Counted from the stretch's first letter, positions 11,251 to 25,632 are shown. The stretch is DNA of 64,000 bases from Rutidosis leptorrhynchoides (GCF_046630445.1 NC_092338.1:345841501-345905500); one strand, 5' to 3'. Made by a program: numbers and translations. Notes: generated from the letters alone by a model not told the origin.

Positions 11251-12480
11251 CATTTTCCTATCCATATTTTTAGCAGTTAAAGTCCGATTTTTAACGATTT
11301 ATAAAGTAAAAATCAAATAATCAGTTTCACTATACGCAAACGCTAGATATTGATTAACCACGACTTGAAAACACAATAAACTAATGATCACATTTAAAAT
11401 GCAAAGGCAGACATGGTCCAGGTCATAAATTCTAAGACCAATGAGTGGTTCAGCGAACGTTCTTTTAGGTTACTTTCGCTAAAGGGTACTCATTAGTACG
11501 ATCGTGCTTAAGGCATTCAATGTTTTAAAGGTGGCCATCTGTACCTGTCAATGCCCAAATTAACACGCGAAATAAATTACTGCAATAAATATGAAAAATG
11601 AACTGCAGGTACATTATTTTTTTGGCAATACATATATGGATCATGCTAGAATTATAGTGTGTAAGATATCATCACATAAAAGCATAAAGTAGCCAAGGTC
11701 TTTATCAAATGGTGACTAGTTATTATTACTATGATTGTTAATAATATGAAGCTACATGCTGACTGTGTCCTTGGGTACTGCATATTCTGTAAGGCTTATA
11801 AAGGTCATAACTGATATCTGCAGGACAACCCAATTATTGAAGAATATAAGTGACAAAAGAATGAGGCCCAATATTCCAAGTACTAAACCTAAGTTAAAAT
11901 TAAACTTATAAGTAAAACGTACAACGAAAATTAGCGAAGGAAAACAGATTGGTAGCTTTCTAGAGTAGGTGTGGCAATTATTGATGGCCTGACAACAAAC
12001 AGATGCGTTATGGGTTTGGGTCCAAAATGGGTTATACGACTGACCCTTTATATTTTGGGTAGTATTCACGTCAATATATCCAACCCATTTCATACCCGCC
12101 TACCGTTTAGCTTCCAAAGCTTTTTTGCATTGTCAGTTTCAGTGCTAATCTAAAACAGAAAATTCAGTACATAAAAGCACAGAATATAATCCCTACAAAC
12201 ACTCAAGCCCTATTTATATGCACTTTCCTAATAATAATCATTTCTATAGCATTCCATATAATCATATGTGGAACAATGTAGGTGGTTAATGCAGTTATTC
12301 AGCAACAAAGTAATGAATTGTATACAACTAAGTTATAGCATTTTTATCATACCATTGGAACCAATTGTATGTGAAAGTCTTCAATTAGCAACTTTGGATC
12401 AATAAAACCACCTCAAATACTTCTGTAAGATCTGGATACCAAATATGCTTATTTTGCTACCACTCAGCCATAATATCCAC
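11251..12480. other. Intergenic stretch, no gene seen
   Basis: Short chance frames only. A patch at 11970-12110 has repeated GGGT/ACCC words (ATGGGTTTGGGTCC, CCAACCCATTTCATACCCG) that could be part of a non-autonomous DNA transposon, but no clean terminal repeats or target duplication could be found. Confidence 0.5.
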
Positions 12481-13250
12481 CTGTTCGACATCAAACTTAA
12501 TTACTGAACAGCCATCTTAATCAGTTTATACAGAATCGATTGAAAGCTTCAAGAGCCTCACGAATGAAAGCCACATTCTCACCATATGAAGCCGTTTTTG
12601 AGGCAAAATCACACTGCCATATCGATGGCCTCTAGAAGCTACGTTAACAACTTTTAGCGTTGTATCAAGCATTTCACCCGTTGATTTTAACTTATCTGGT
12701 CAACAGCCTCGACTATGTTTTCCGATTCATCTATCTTATTCTCCACAAAATCCTTTAATATATCCAATTTGGCCAATATCTGACAGGCCCAACACGTATC
12801 TACCAAAAAAGCATTAAAATTTATGCATTTCGCCCGTTATATTTACCAAAAAAGCATTAAATTTATGCATTTCGCCCGTTCCACAAGCAGTATTCACTAC
12901 CTTATATAATCTTGATAACAATTCCTTAAAACATTGTGTTTGGATTTTATATCTTCATCAGAGCATCATCATCTTAGTTAAGCATGCATTCAATCTGTTC
13001 CTAAGCCGTTGTTTTCAAGTCAATCATCGTTTGTGGCAACGTTGACGTGGCAAACTTAGTTGTGAAGAGAAATATCTTGACTATTGTATTAGGATTCACC
13101 AGTTGAAGACGTGTGAAAATCGGTTCAGGTAACAAACTCATACTCGGAATAATTTTCAAAATCTCCTCCTCTTCGGCCTCTTCCTACAAAGAAGCTATTT
13201 CATGGCAGCCAAAATTTACAAACCAATTAGAGCATACCAAGAGCATTCTT
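12480..13250 (-). pseudogene. Decayed protein-coding relic, unrecognised
   Basis: The reverse strand gives protein-like pieces in shifting frames: LPEPIFTRLQLVNPNTIVKI, then KFATSTLPQTMIDLKTTA, then ILKDFVENKIDESENIVEAV, then SGEMLDTTLKVVNVAS. They lie in a consistent order over about 750 bases but are broken by several stop codons and frame changes (for example after KTTA and after VDQIS), with no usable start. The composition is that of a soluble helical host protein rather than a transposon product. I do not recognise the family. Confidence 0.4.
12792..12884. repeat. ~44-bp direct duplication
   Basis: Two adjacent copies contain TACCAAAAAAGCATTAAA and TTTATGCATTTCGCCCGTT, differing by one A and the copy ends. 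The duplication sits inside the decayed relic and adds to its disruption. Confidence 0.8.
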
Positions 13251-13280
13251 TACATCGCGCCACATGTCATTTGTAGAACA

Positions 13281-13455
13281 CTTAGGGCCTGTTTACTTTC
13301 CAATTACAACTCTTAGTTCAGTAAGTAAAATTGTAGTTTCTTTGTTACTTAATCTGAAAATTGGTCTGTTTTTAGGAGACATAGAATCAGAATAAGACAC
13401 CTTTTCCCCATAAGAGACAAATGAAAACAAAACTAAAAAACAAACAGCCCCTTAG
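13281..13455. mobile_element. Short MITE-like element, hAT-type appearance
   Basis: The termini are inverted (GGCCTGTTT on the left, AAACAGCCC on the right) and the direct word CTTAG flanks both ends (13281-13285 and 13451-13455). The interior is about 165 bp, AT-rich and non-coding. The ends resemble hAT MITE termini, but the class assignment is tentative and the duplication is shorter than the usual 8 bp. Confidence 0.5.
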
Positions 13456-13487
13456 TCCTTAGTCCTTAGTCCTAGTCCTTAGTCCTG
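13451..13487. repeat. CCTTAGT short tandem repeat
   Basis: About five copies of a 7-base CTTAGTC word, with one shortened copy, sit immediately beside the MITE-like element. They may derive from slippage on its target duplication, which contains the same CTTAG. Confidence 0.7.
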
Positions 13488-13499
13488 GTATAAAAGAGC

Positions 13500-14690
13500 C
13501 GTAAGACTACGAGGTACGGGTATCAAGAATTTGAGATTTCGTCCAGCTTTCGGATGTCTTTAAAATATTAGCTCTTTCTTATAAGAATCTGGCAATGGCA
13601 ATACATCCACTCATCACGGTCATCGGATGTTCTTAGTCTTGCAACAACGTCACTCATTAAAGCGGTCAACAAATTTTACTCCCTTCGACGACAAAAAAAC
13701 CCATTAAACATGTATATAACTGATGATATATCAAGTCAATCTTCATAAGAAACTGTATTTGAAGTTTCAAGAGCATGCAGCAGTAGCACATCTGCACATG
13801 GTTTTATCAAACTTTGATTCTCAATGTTCTAATTCGTTCATCATTATTGTAATAAACCTATGAAGTTAACTTTAAGTCTGAGTGAAATAAGTAAAAGGGA
13901 AAGTGGGAAAATAGGATTCATCATACTATCTTCTTTCAGACAATTTAACAAACACCTTGTGAGCATCAAAACTTGAACCATCCCTTGCAATCCAATTCAT
14001 ACAGTTTACTTCATTATGTAATAGTAAATCAACATACAAATATATTCCATAAAAGGACAAATGAATTGATAAACAACAACAAACTTTTTTTTCACAAGCG
14101 TCGCCTAAAATAATATTTTTAGAATGAATATGGAGTAGTTTTTTGTTAACTGAATTGATTGATTTTATTTTTAAAAGAAAAAGGATAAAAGCTGAAAATT
14201 GGTACTGCAAATGACAAACCAAAAGGGCTAAAGAGTAAATACACACGTTCAACCGTCAAAACTCGCTGGTTTACGGCTAGCATACGCGCAAAAACTGACC
14301 AATGGGCAGAGGCCACCGCTAGCGCCGACGTAATTTGTATTAAAATACTTTAATTAATTTTTAATCAAGAATTAATTAATCATTATAAACGAATGGTGTA
14401 AACATATTTCTTTGTTTTCACTACTAAATAACGTAGTATATTTTTTAGTTTAATCGCATAGCTATGTTGTGTGATGAGAAATGATGGATACATAAAAAGA
14501 TAAATTTCAAAATTAGAATGAGTGAATAAGATAAGTAATAATATAAGTACATTCGATTTTACAAAATGTATTACAAACAAATGCTAACAATTTTTATAGA
14601 CCATTTCAATACAAAATGCGAGTAAAATGGGTCTTACAACGAGTACAGAGAGTGCTAACCCTATGTAGAGTGGTTTTGTATAGGTCATGT
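13500..14690. other. Intergenic stretch, no gene seen
   Basis: Only chance frames on both strands and no transposon signature. A few protein-like reverse-strand scraps at 13540-13680 could continue the relic to the left, but are too weak to call. Confidence 0.5.
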
Positions 14691-14699
14691 AGACCAATT

Positions 14700-15115
14700 A
14701 AGGAACTTGATGTGCGTTTGTTACTTCTTAATTGAATGATTCGGCGTTAGATGTTAAATCATTCAGCACTTAGTACGTTGTTTTTGACCTCTGAATGACA
14801 AATGATGTTTAATGGTTCAACATTCACTACTAAACAATTCAGAGTTGGAATTTTCACTCAATCATTAAATAATTAAATTTTATTTAATATTCTCTTTGAA
14901 TTATATTAAGAACATTAATTAAAGAACTATATTGTAGTTTTTATTCATATCAAAGGCTAATAAGAAAATTTTACATTATTCACATTATTCGTTCAAAGTG
15001 ATTATCAAACAATTTATTGTCATTCAGAACCTTTGAATCATTCACATTATGAATCCATCGGTGTTTAATCATTCAGTTTTATTAAAAGCACCTTTAGAAT
15101 GGTTTTGGATGGCTA
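14700..15115. mobile_element. MITE-like AT-rich element with repeated ATTCAG/CTGAAT words
   Basis: The segment is packed with AATCATTCAG, CTGAATGA and related words in both orientations. It begins near GATGTGCGTTTGTTACTTC and ends near TTAAAAGCACCTTT. It has no coding capacity. This composition is familiar from plant hAT-type MITEs, but I could not fix exact ends or a target duplication. Confidence 0.4.
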
Positions 15116-15329
15116 TAAAGTGTTTTCAGATAGTAATGAGTCAAACCTTAAGTCCGAAAGAAGAAGAAATCATCCAACATACTTCATTAATGAGATGTAG
15201 TTTGCATTAACATGTCCAATAATGTAGTGATTTTGTTCATTACGGTTTAGACTAATTGACTAAATGTTTATGTAATTAGTCTTGATAATGATCCAAGTAT
15301 ACATGATTCGTTATATACAACTAAGCAAT

Positions 15330-15770
15330 AAGCTATTAGTGGTGTTGTAGTGGATGATACTACCTGCTTAAAAGATGCCAAATATATGTTCAACAATTTT
15401 TTCGAACACATGTTTGTGCTTTAGTAAGTGTCATCCTCTTTCTATCAGCAACACTTGATAACCCCTGAATAAGAGACACTTGAACGAGTTATATACCGTC
15501 AACAATGTTATCCTCATTCATAATCCACGTCAAACACTTTATATATGATTTGGGATGTGGAGTCATTTACAAAGTTGTTGAATAATAGACATGAATCAAG
15601 GACATTTAAGGCATTGTTTGACCCCGCAAGTCCACAAGTCCAACGTATGAATACTTCAGCCACATTTAGTACGAGACAATAGTACGCACATTAACATCGC
15701 ATACCCATGATCCTCTCGTTTGTATTTTTATTTCCATACATTTGGAAATTTTGCCTAAGCCTAATGCATA
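15330..15770 (-). pseudogene. PIF/Harbinger transposase relic
   Basis: Reverse-strand pieces match the order of a plant Harbinger (DDE) transposase nuclease region: a DLWTCG word where LWIWHA-type sequence is expected, GSNNALNVLDSCLLFNNF (family form GSNNDINVL), then DRKRMTLTKAQTCVRKN followed in another frame by HIFGIF. Multiple stops and frame changes separate the blocks and no start remains, so it is a dead fragment. The solo LTR at 15834 lies just beside it. Confidence 0.6.
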
Positions 15771-15833
15771 AATCTATGCTTCTAAACATTCTTAGAAAAC
15801 TATTATATTCATTCGATTTTCTACCAAATGTAT

Positions 15834-17666
<1,833 letters not shown>

Positions 17667-17671
17667 TGTAT

Positions 17672-17904
17672 CATGGGTGTTGTTGAAAACATACAAAATA
17701 TCCGTATATAGTTTCTACAGAGCAAGTATAAGTATTAATATTTTCAACAATTTGGAGGAATAGTCGTTCTCTCATACGAAAACACATTTGAAATACTTGG
17801 CAGGATATTTTAGTTTCTATCATAACAATTGTAGGATCGATTTAGGTTCAACAACATGTACAACATATAAGCCAATGAGTCCAAAGGACTCTAAAACCAA
17901 ATGG
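17672..17904. other. Short intergenic gap, nothing recognised
   Basis: AT-rich sequence between the solo LTR and the SINE-like element, with no coding signal on either strand. Confidence 0.5.
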
Positions 17905-18035
17905 TAATAGGGGAACCACCGAAGCTTGGTTTAAGTGGTATGAGATGGGATCCAACTTGGGGTACTACCGACCAAAGTTCGATTCTCACTCCAAGCAGGG
18001 AGTGGTAAAAAGGTTTCAAAAAAATGAATTTTAGT
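17905..18035 (+). mobile_element. tRNA-derived SINE-like element
   Basis: An internal RNA polymerase III promoter is visible: a box A-like TGGTTTAAGTGG at 17927-17938 and a box B-like AGTTCGATTCT at 17976-17986, 37 bases apart. The T-rich continuation beyond 18030 is poor in structure, so the 3' end is uncertain. It is too diverged to be a working tRNA gene (no acceptor stem pairing seen). Confidence 0.55.
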
Positions 18036-18429
18036 CGTTGCCAACTGACACAAATCGAATTTTTTATACTGTTTAGCCATTGAAAATGAGAAACACATAA
18101 ATGTTCTGGGCTAGAAGTTTTTGGAAATGCTACTTGAAATCTCATCTGAAATGGTGGTACGAAGAACACCTTATGATGGTGATCTATATTAGAAATAGTG
18201 ACAAAAAAACATCTAACTATGTGTGCTCTAGATATTTATGTTGTTTGTGAAATTCTCAAGACTTAAACATTTACCAAAATATCATATTGGATTTGATTTA
18301 ATTTAATTTGATCCACGTACCATCTATCTCCATGTCCTTCAATAACCTTAGAAAGTAGTTATGGTGAAAATTACTTAACTACCATAATTTTTGGCTATGC
18401 ATGCAGTCATAAAGTTATTCAGAGCACTG
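18036..18429. other. Intergenic gap, nothing recognised
   Basis: AT-rich DNA between the SINE-like element and the left LTR of element Z, with no gene or repeat structure seen. Confidence 0.5.
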
Positions 18430-19436
18430 AGAGTGGTGACAACGTCAACGACAGTGACTCCCGAAAGATACTTTATCAAACCAAAATCGACTAGTATGAA
18501 TAGATTTCGGGTTTGAGTGCTTGATTTGGGAAAAAGAGTGGATCAAATGTTTTAACTCCAATAATTGTGCAAACCCTGATTTGAAATCTGGATTTCAAGG
18601 GCGTAAAACAATCGATTAGATTAACCTTATTCGATCGAAATCGAATAAGTTAATATCTAAAAGTGAGGATTAATTCCGATGACAATCGGAGTATTGATCG
18701 GAATTGTGTTAACGAATGGAGAAATGCTACCGTAATTAATTTGGGCAGTGTAACATTAATGCATCCAGTGTTGTTGAATAAATGATCTTGTTCGTGTATT
18801 TATAGATGTTATAAAGGAATGGTAACGTGGCACATGTCCCTTTCATGGTTGTAACAAACTTTGCCAATCCCGAGGGGTGACGTGGCACCGGTCCCTTTCA
18901 TGGGAATAATCGAGCAGATCCTAACAAACTTTCCTAGATTCGTGGACTGACGTGGTGTGCAACTTGCTTATATGTTTGTTCCGGGATCGAGTACTCGTTC
19001 CGGGATGAAGTGTCTGTCCCGGGATAGTGCTTGTCCCGGGAAGGTATCTTAATATTGGACCGGGAAGTAGTGACGGTACCGACAACATGTTGGTCCTCGA
19101 CTAAGATGTCATGGAGCACTTAGTTCAACCGGGAAGGTTTTTCTTTCTATTTACTCCAAGTGTTTATTCACGGTGCTAGTCACCATGACTGGCTATATGA
19201 TGCCGGTAACGTGCATGCCATCCGGGCTGGGTTTTTATATGATGCTCCCGACTAGTCGTTCATCCGGCGTAGTCCCTTTCATGGTATGTTCACAAGTAAT
19301 CTCCGGATCAAGTTACTGAGATGATGCCGGATGATGTCGGGAAGGAGCCCTTCTTCCGGGATGGACCGTGCCGGGTAAGATCCTAGCTGGGCGCTACTTG
19401 TTAGTGTCGTTTTGAGACAGATCATTATGCGTATCA
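18430..19436 (-). repeat. 3' LTR of element Z
   Basis: The right boundary is well marked: read on the minus strand, a G-run polypurine tract (ACTGGGGGGACTT at 19438-19450) is followed by TGATACGCATAATG. The left boundary is less certain; TG candidates are at 18428 and 18437. The LTR holds clustered CCGGGA/TCCCGG words at 18980-19080. Confidence 0.55.
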
Positions 19437-19617
19437 TTAAGTCCCCCCAGTTTGGTGAGGTCGGCTGGAACAGCTGCGTTGCCAAACTTAAGGTAACATA
19501 ACCCACGCGCGTGATTTGACATGCAATTAATGCGCGTTGCATGCTGTCTTAGTCATAGTAAAGTGCTTCTCGTGTTTCGATGCACCTTTTTGAGTTTTGT
19601 GGGACCCGCATAGGATT

Positions 19618-19634
19618 TTTGCCCATATAAATGA
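19618..19634 (+). promoter_or_regulatory. TATA box ahead of the antisense accessory ORF of Z
   Basis: TTTTTGCCCATATAAAT lies about 95 bases before the first ATG (19720) of the plus-strand accessory ORF. It is outside the LTR, between the polypurine tract and the ORF. This suggests that the accessory ORF had its own promoter opposite to gag-pol transcription. Confidence 0.5.
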
Positions 19635-19719
19635 CCACTTATCTTCATTCAAGTTTTTCTACTTTTGATAGTCTTCATTTTGCATAATACAGAGAAATAG
19701 TTTTCTTATCTTCTTTGAT

Positions 19720-21790
19720 TTGAATCTTTCTTTATTTCCTTCTTCGTTCAATATGCCTCCCAGACCTGCTAATATTCTTCATGACGTATTACGTGCGCCT
19801 GGCAACGATGATCAAGCCTATCTTGATAGGATTTATTATATATGCCCTCAATTACGAGGCTTGAGGTTCTTGATACTCAGGTCACAACAGCGTGCTTGTG
19901 GGCCCCCACCAAATCATTGTGCTATCTATTTGAGACCTTTTGAGGTCTCAAATCTGAGATACCCATTTACTCGCTTCTTCATGAAGGTTCTAAATTTCTA
20001 CGGCCTTAGTGTTGCACGTTTGCATCCGAATGGGGTTCGTGCGATTGTGCTTTTTGAAATGTATTTCAATGGTTTAGGCATGGTCCTAAGCTTGAACATT
20101 TTCAGAAGTATTTTTCGGCTATCGTCCTATCGCAGAGAGTGGTACACTTTTACTGATGAGATCAATTTTCTTGGGAAGGCACCAGTGATTGCAGATAACT
20201 GGGTGCAATAATTCGTTTTTGCTAAGTGCTCTGACTTTCTGTTAAGGAACGCCCAATACTATCTGTTTAGGTCGGTGACTGTACAACAGCTGAGACAGCT
20301 ATCTGAGCTGGGCGAAGCGATGGTTGACCAGTTGAGGGGCCCGATGATTCCTCAACGGTCTTATGATGAGCAAGTGCTGGTAATGGCCAATGTTAGCAAC
20401 AACTGGACCCATTCTGATAGGATTCCTGTTGCTCGCAGAGGCGGGAGAGGTATTTATTCATGTAATGTTCTATATTCTTTTTATGTAGTCGTGATTTATA
20501 GAACGGCGTTTTATAATCTGTGCAGATTTGACCGTGTCGAAGGTTATGAGGGTGACGTGTCTAGATGGCATGGTTTTACCGACAAGGTGGTTGAGGGTAT
20601 GGCCCCGGCGTCTTCCAGCCATCATAGGGCGCCGCCTCTTGAAGACTTGGAGTCTTCCAATGGCGGTTCTTCAGTGGGTGGGCTGATCCGTCACACTAGG
20701 CGTCGGATTGAGCCATCTGTAGCAGCTGAAGGTATGCCTTTGACACATGCTCACTTTTGTTTGTCTAATAATATCTTGTGCTGACTACGTCGCTTTCTTT
20801 CGTCCTTGCAAAGGTAATGTTGGCGCGACTTCTGCAGGGACGCATGCATCTTCCCCCATGGTTCCGTTGCTAGAGGGGGCTGCTCCCCGGGAGAGCCTTG
20901 AGCCGGTTGTGGGGGAGAGTCGGGTGACTGAGGGAGAACCGGTTACTGAAAGGGAGTCGGTTCAAGGGCACCGTCCCGGCAAAGAACCTAACGTGGAGGC
21001 CTCGGATGCTCGCCCCCGGCTTACAACAAATGCTGGGTAGAATGTTTACGTCTTGCCCGACTGTAACGTCGAGCCATTCTGTGATCTTTTACACTGTGAT
21101 GCTTCAGACTATCCGGTTTACAGGGAGTATCTGGACTTCATAACTTTTCCGGCTCTGAAAGAGGCGTTGGCTACTCTTTCCACCACATTGCGGAGGATGA
21201 ACTGAACCGGAGCGAGGCTGATGCTCGTCGCATTCACGAGCATTATGTAATGTTTAAGAACGACAACCGTTGCATGGCGGAATTTTTAGGACGATTACTG
21301 CCTTGAGAGGGAGCTGACGTCGGCAAAGGAAGCCTTGGAGCCCACCCGGGACGAGTTGCGTGTTTCCCGGGAAGCTCAGGAAGCGTTGAAGGCGGCGCTT
21401 ACCCGGGAATAGGAGAGGGTCGCTCTTCTTTCTGATGACAATAAGAAGTTATTAGAGAAGGTGTCGGCAACGTTGGGTGAACTTACCCGCCTTCAACATG
21501 GTATACATGTGCTTTTTGCCCGCCTTTTGAAGTCATCCATTGTTCATCAGCCGTTTAATGCCTTTATTGAGGCTATCAAGAAGTTGACTACGTTTGAGGT
21601 ATTGAGGCTATCAAGAACTTGCCATCTGGTAGCGCGGCCCAAAAGATGAAAATTGATTTGAGCGCTACCTGTGTCCAGGACTGCCAGTGTGCATATGAGG
21701 CTCTCAGCCAGATTAGCTTTGAAGAGTTAGATAAAATCTGTAGGGATGAGAACTCATCCGTAGAGGATATTGTAAATTACCAACCGTAGA
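19720..21790 (+). mobile_element. Antisense accessory ORF region of Z (PF04195-like), decayed
   Basis: The first part resembles the plant domain listed as 'putative gypsy type transposon' (PF04195), with a core such as FEVSNLRYPFTRFFMKVLNF. The middle is low-complexity and charged, and the last part has the look of a coiled coil. Intron-like intervals with GT/AG borders are visible, as in many annotated copies of this family. Accessory ORFs antisense to gag-pol near the 3' LTR are known in the Tat group. The region is broken in several places. Confidence 0.6.
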
Positions 21791-22153
21791 GATATGCACT
21801 CGGTTGTGTTTTTGTTATGAATGTGATTTTTTTTACATTTTGTTATGTCTTGTGTGTAAACTAGTTTATTTCGCTTTAAGTTGCGAGTAGTGTCATGACA
21901 AAAACATAGATATCTAGACTACGCGTGAGTATGGTCGAGTTGTTTATACGGTAAAACCGGACCATCAATGATATGGTCGGACACCCTCATTATCCGAGAA
22001 GGTTCTTCAAGAGGTGTCCTCCTACCAACAAAAGCTAGAAGGCATTTCTTCTGGCGGTAGGTCTGGAATATGCCAAAAACTTTTGATTTTGTTTGTGTCA
22101 TATTCAGAGTAGTTACAGTGCATAAGTATATAAAATGAAACTTTATTGATGAT

Positions 22154-22690
22154 TTACATAAAAATGATTTGAGTACATAAGTGTTTTGCATTTCTGCCGT
22201 CCGAGTGGGTGATCAGGCCTCCCGGATGCAGATAAGTTACACATGATATTTCTTTAAATGAAAGGCGTGGGCATTGTATCGGAACTCCGTCTGGTGTTTC
22301 CAGGTGGTATGCGCCGTACTCAGTTATATCGACAACCCTGTAAGGTTCCTCCCATCGTGGGCCCAATTTTCCGACATCTTGCTGCCAGCTGGCCTCGTTG
22401 CTACGTAACACCAAGTCCTTTAACTGAAAGTCCATTGGCTTGACTTTTTTGTCATAGTGGTTTGCAATTTTTTGCTTCTTTTCGTCTTACCGGATATGTG
22501 CTATTTTCCGCCGTTCTTCTAGAGCATACAAGTTTTCTCGTAATGCTTCGTTGTTTTCTTGTTCATCGAATGTTGTTATCTGGTTAGTTGGGATAAGCAC
22601 TTTAGCCGGGATAACCACTTCGTGCCGTACACCAGACTGAAAGGAATTTCGTTTGTACTGTCTTTCGGTGTTGTGCGGTGTGCCCATAGT
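22154..22690 (-). mobile_element. C-terminal integrase region of Z
   Basis: Tat-type integrase end signatures are visible, for example [33 protein letters not shown], and KLGPRWEEPYRVVDITEYGA (the DNA-binding tail before the stop). The order and strand agree with the LTR on the left. The fossil is broken and cut on the right by element A. Confidence 0.75.
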
Positions 22691-22727
22691 ACATGTTGGA
22701 GTTCATCCACCCATCCTTGTCGGTGTT

Positions 22728-24970
22728 TGATATTTCTGAATCGGACGGTTTATTTATGCGGTGTTGTTAGGTCGCAAAATGTCAATTCAGAATATCAATA
22801 GAAGAAGTTGATTGTTTAATTTATATATGCTGGGCCTAATTCTATTATTCCTTCCTATGGGTTAGCAAGGGAAAATATGACCTAGGGTCGTTCCTTGAGC
22901 AATCGAATTTGAAACGGAGCTTATTAAGATAATTTAGTAATTAAGATGGGTTTGTACACAATTTAGTACCCAAGACTAGTGGCCAGGTACACTTTGTGTA
23001 TAAAGGCAGGATCCTTGTGGTCCCAATAAATTGGCGACTGTTTGGAAAATCTAACAACCAAGTCCAACCGGTTTATTCTAGACACCGCTTTATTCAGAAT
23101 ATCAAATTGTGTAAAGGCAATAGTTAGGTTGATTTGATTTATAATTGTATTTAAAATATTAAAACAATATAATTAAAATAAGCTAGCTACCATGCAACAG
23201 CTAAGGATAGAGAAGACGTGGTTCACCATGATTTAAGATAATGTAGTGTCGGGATGATTGCGAGACACTCATTGGATAGATATACCTTGGTGTAAACACT
23301 AGATTCCCTACTACGCGGTTTCCCGATTAACATGTCACGGGGAACTAGGCTTTGAAGATTCTGATCGGATGGACTATGCTCAACTCCCGACGCTTTATCC
23401 GGTTTAAGGATATAAACGACCCATCTTGGATGCAATGCATACCTTGGGTGCATGAATAGAGTAGCATAGCCATATATATAGAATATCCAACCTTTCTTAA
23501 CACCTTAGTGTATCACCCAAGTGAGTGGTTATGATTGTGTTTCGAATTCCTTTCTGTCAATGGTTTGGTAAAATCTAAGGGTTTGTAGACAAATTAGAAC
23601 ATCTGATAGTTCTCAGTCATCCTTAAAGATTTATAAGCTTAGTTTGTATTGTAGTGCGTTAAACTCCCATTTATGATTTAAACCAGCCCTTACTTAAATC
23701 TACCCAATAAATCCCTTAGTTATCCACCATGTACTAGGCTTATAGTGGTTCCATAGCTTCTAACCTTGACCATGCCCAAGTGGTCCTATAGTACATCGAC
23801 ATGAGTCTTATACTCTTGACCAATGTCTTGATCTGGTCCTATGGTAGTTCCCTATGTACTTGATAGTATTTCTGATGGGTTCATACCTTAATTAATGTAT
23901 AAACACAGATAATTAATTACCTTTTAATTGTTGACTTTATAAAAGGTTTTAATCACGTTTATTGGTGGAAGGACGATAATAACGAGGGTTAATATCATAG
24001 TCAGAAAGCGAATATAAAACGATAATCATCTCTAGCTAACATTATTAAATCATGGCAAACAATCAAACAATTACTCACACATCATGGCAACAAGCATTTC
24101 TAATATTAGTAATCTCAAACATCGAACAAGAATATTATAATAAATTAATAAAAGACAGGATAGATGTTAGCGAATAATGTCGGCAGAATAACACTTGTAT
24201 TTCTTCATAATATCCATATTGTTACAATGCTTGATAGCTTCTACTACTAACTACATACTAATCTCCTATTGATCACTAGAGAGCGACAATAGAGAGATAA
24301 TTACATTTTCCAATATCTGTACTTTTCTCTCTCTAGAATCTAGAGAGAGAGAGTAGAGAGAGAACTAATCTCCTATAGATCACTATAGAGCAACTATAGA
24401 GAGATATTTAGAGAGAGAAGTGAAGAATGGTGTGTTTGAAATGGTGGGATGAAGCCCCCATTTATAGGAAGTGCTTAGTGGCAAAATTGTAATTAAATGG
24501 CTGAAAAACGGCTTGCAACTTGACAGGCCGTTTGGTAGGCCGTTTGTCATGATCGTTTGCCCAGGCAAGCCATTTTTGATGCCCGTTTGGTGGCAGGCCA
24601 TTTTCCATTATGGCAAGCCGTTTGCTGGATCGTAACTTGTTTTTTCGTTTTCGCTCTAGAATCTTCATTTTAGCTCCGTTTTTGACGACTCTTGCGCCCA
24701 CGCGTTCGTAATTTAATATCCTACAACATGAGAATAACTTTTCCAAAAATTATAAAATAAGTTATTTAAACGCGAGTTAATCGTCTTAGCCGGTTTTGCT
24801 CTTTTTGCTCGTTTTTCATCCGTTTTCAGTGATTCTTGAAACATAGCCTTTATAATGACATAATCTACCAAATGAAGCAAATATATGCTTATTTAGATGA
24901 AAAATTCAATTACTTTATCATAAATGGGGCTAATATTGGGGGTAAAAACGTGACTTTTTAGTCGATATCA
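22728..24970 (-). repeat. 3' LTR of element A (2243 bp)
   Basis: It begins TGATATTTCTGAATCGG and ends GTCGATATCA, giving a TGATAT/ATATCA inverted end pair. Bases 22728-24115 pair with 30134-31503. Beyond 24971 the minus strand shows CTTGAGGACAAGCAAAG, a motif typical of the Athila/Tat 3' end. GAGAG/CTCTCT clusters at 24280-24420 lie within the LTR. A short open frame present in both LTR copies (23223-23453 and 30629-30859) has no protein signature. Confidence 0.75.
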
Positions 24971-25632
24971 AATATCCAGACTTTGCTTGTCCTCAAGCAA
25001 ACCTCTCTTTTATTTTGAGTTCAAGGATGCTTCTGAGGTTTCTGTTCTATTATTCAAGTGGCTTGTTATTTATTATAAGAGAAAAATCAGATAAATCGTC
25101 TTCTAAAAGGGGTAGAAACTATCTCTGCAAGCATGAGGGGAGGTTACATGACATTGGCTTCTTTACACAGGTCACTCAAATCACTCAAGTGTTTGGGGTT
25201 CCCTATAAATCTATGAAATGAATTCGATCATAGCCAGTCATGTTGCAAGTATTGTCATAATCTTGACCAAGAATCAAATCTCCACCTGTTAGATAAGGAC
25301 GGCACTGATCTTCTCCCTAATCATTCTTTCAAGAGGAAGAGCGGGTTTAAAGGTTGATTTGCGGAGAAAAGCAAAGGTTTAGATATGGTGAAAAGGTTAA
25401 TTTTCGAATCATTGAAATTTAGAGAGATTCGATAGATTTCGGTTTCATGAGGATATACTTTTTCTAGAAAAGATGGTACTCTATGTTTGTTAAAGAGTTC
25501 CTTTAGAAGGTGCTGATTTTTAGCGAATACTTTGCTTCTTTTCTGCAATCCTCCTGGGTCACAATCTTCATTTTCTTGGGGGATATATGCTTTTATTTGA
25601 AGACTTTTCTCTTCTTTATTTTTGAGACTTTG

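Larger units (their letters stand above)
18430..22727 (-). mobile_element. Element Z: Tat/Retand-like Ty3/gypsy fossil, left part
   Basis: From left to right it shows the 3' LTR, a polypurine tract, an accessory ORF on the opposite strand, and the end of an integrase on the minus strand. It is interrupted at 22728 by element A, and the rest must lie right of the window. It is the outermost and so oldest layer of the nest and is well decayed, with many breaks. Confidence 0.7.

Noticed and set aside
17920-17990. Possible tRNA gene
   Set aside because: Box A-like and box B-like words exist, but no acceptor or anticodon stem pairing was found; a SINE-like origin fits better.
23223-23453. 76-codon frame, also at 30629-30859
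   Set aside because: It lies inside both LTRs of element A and has no recognisable domain.
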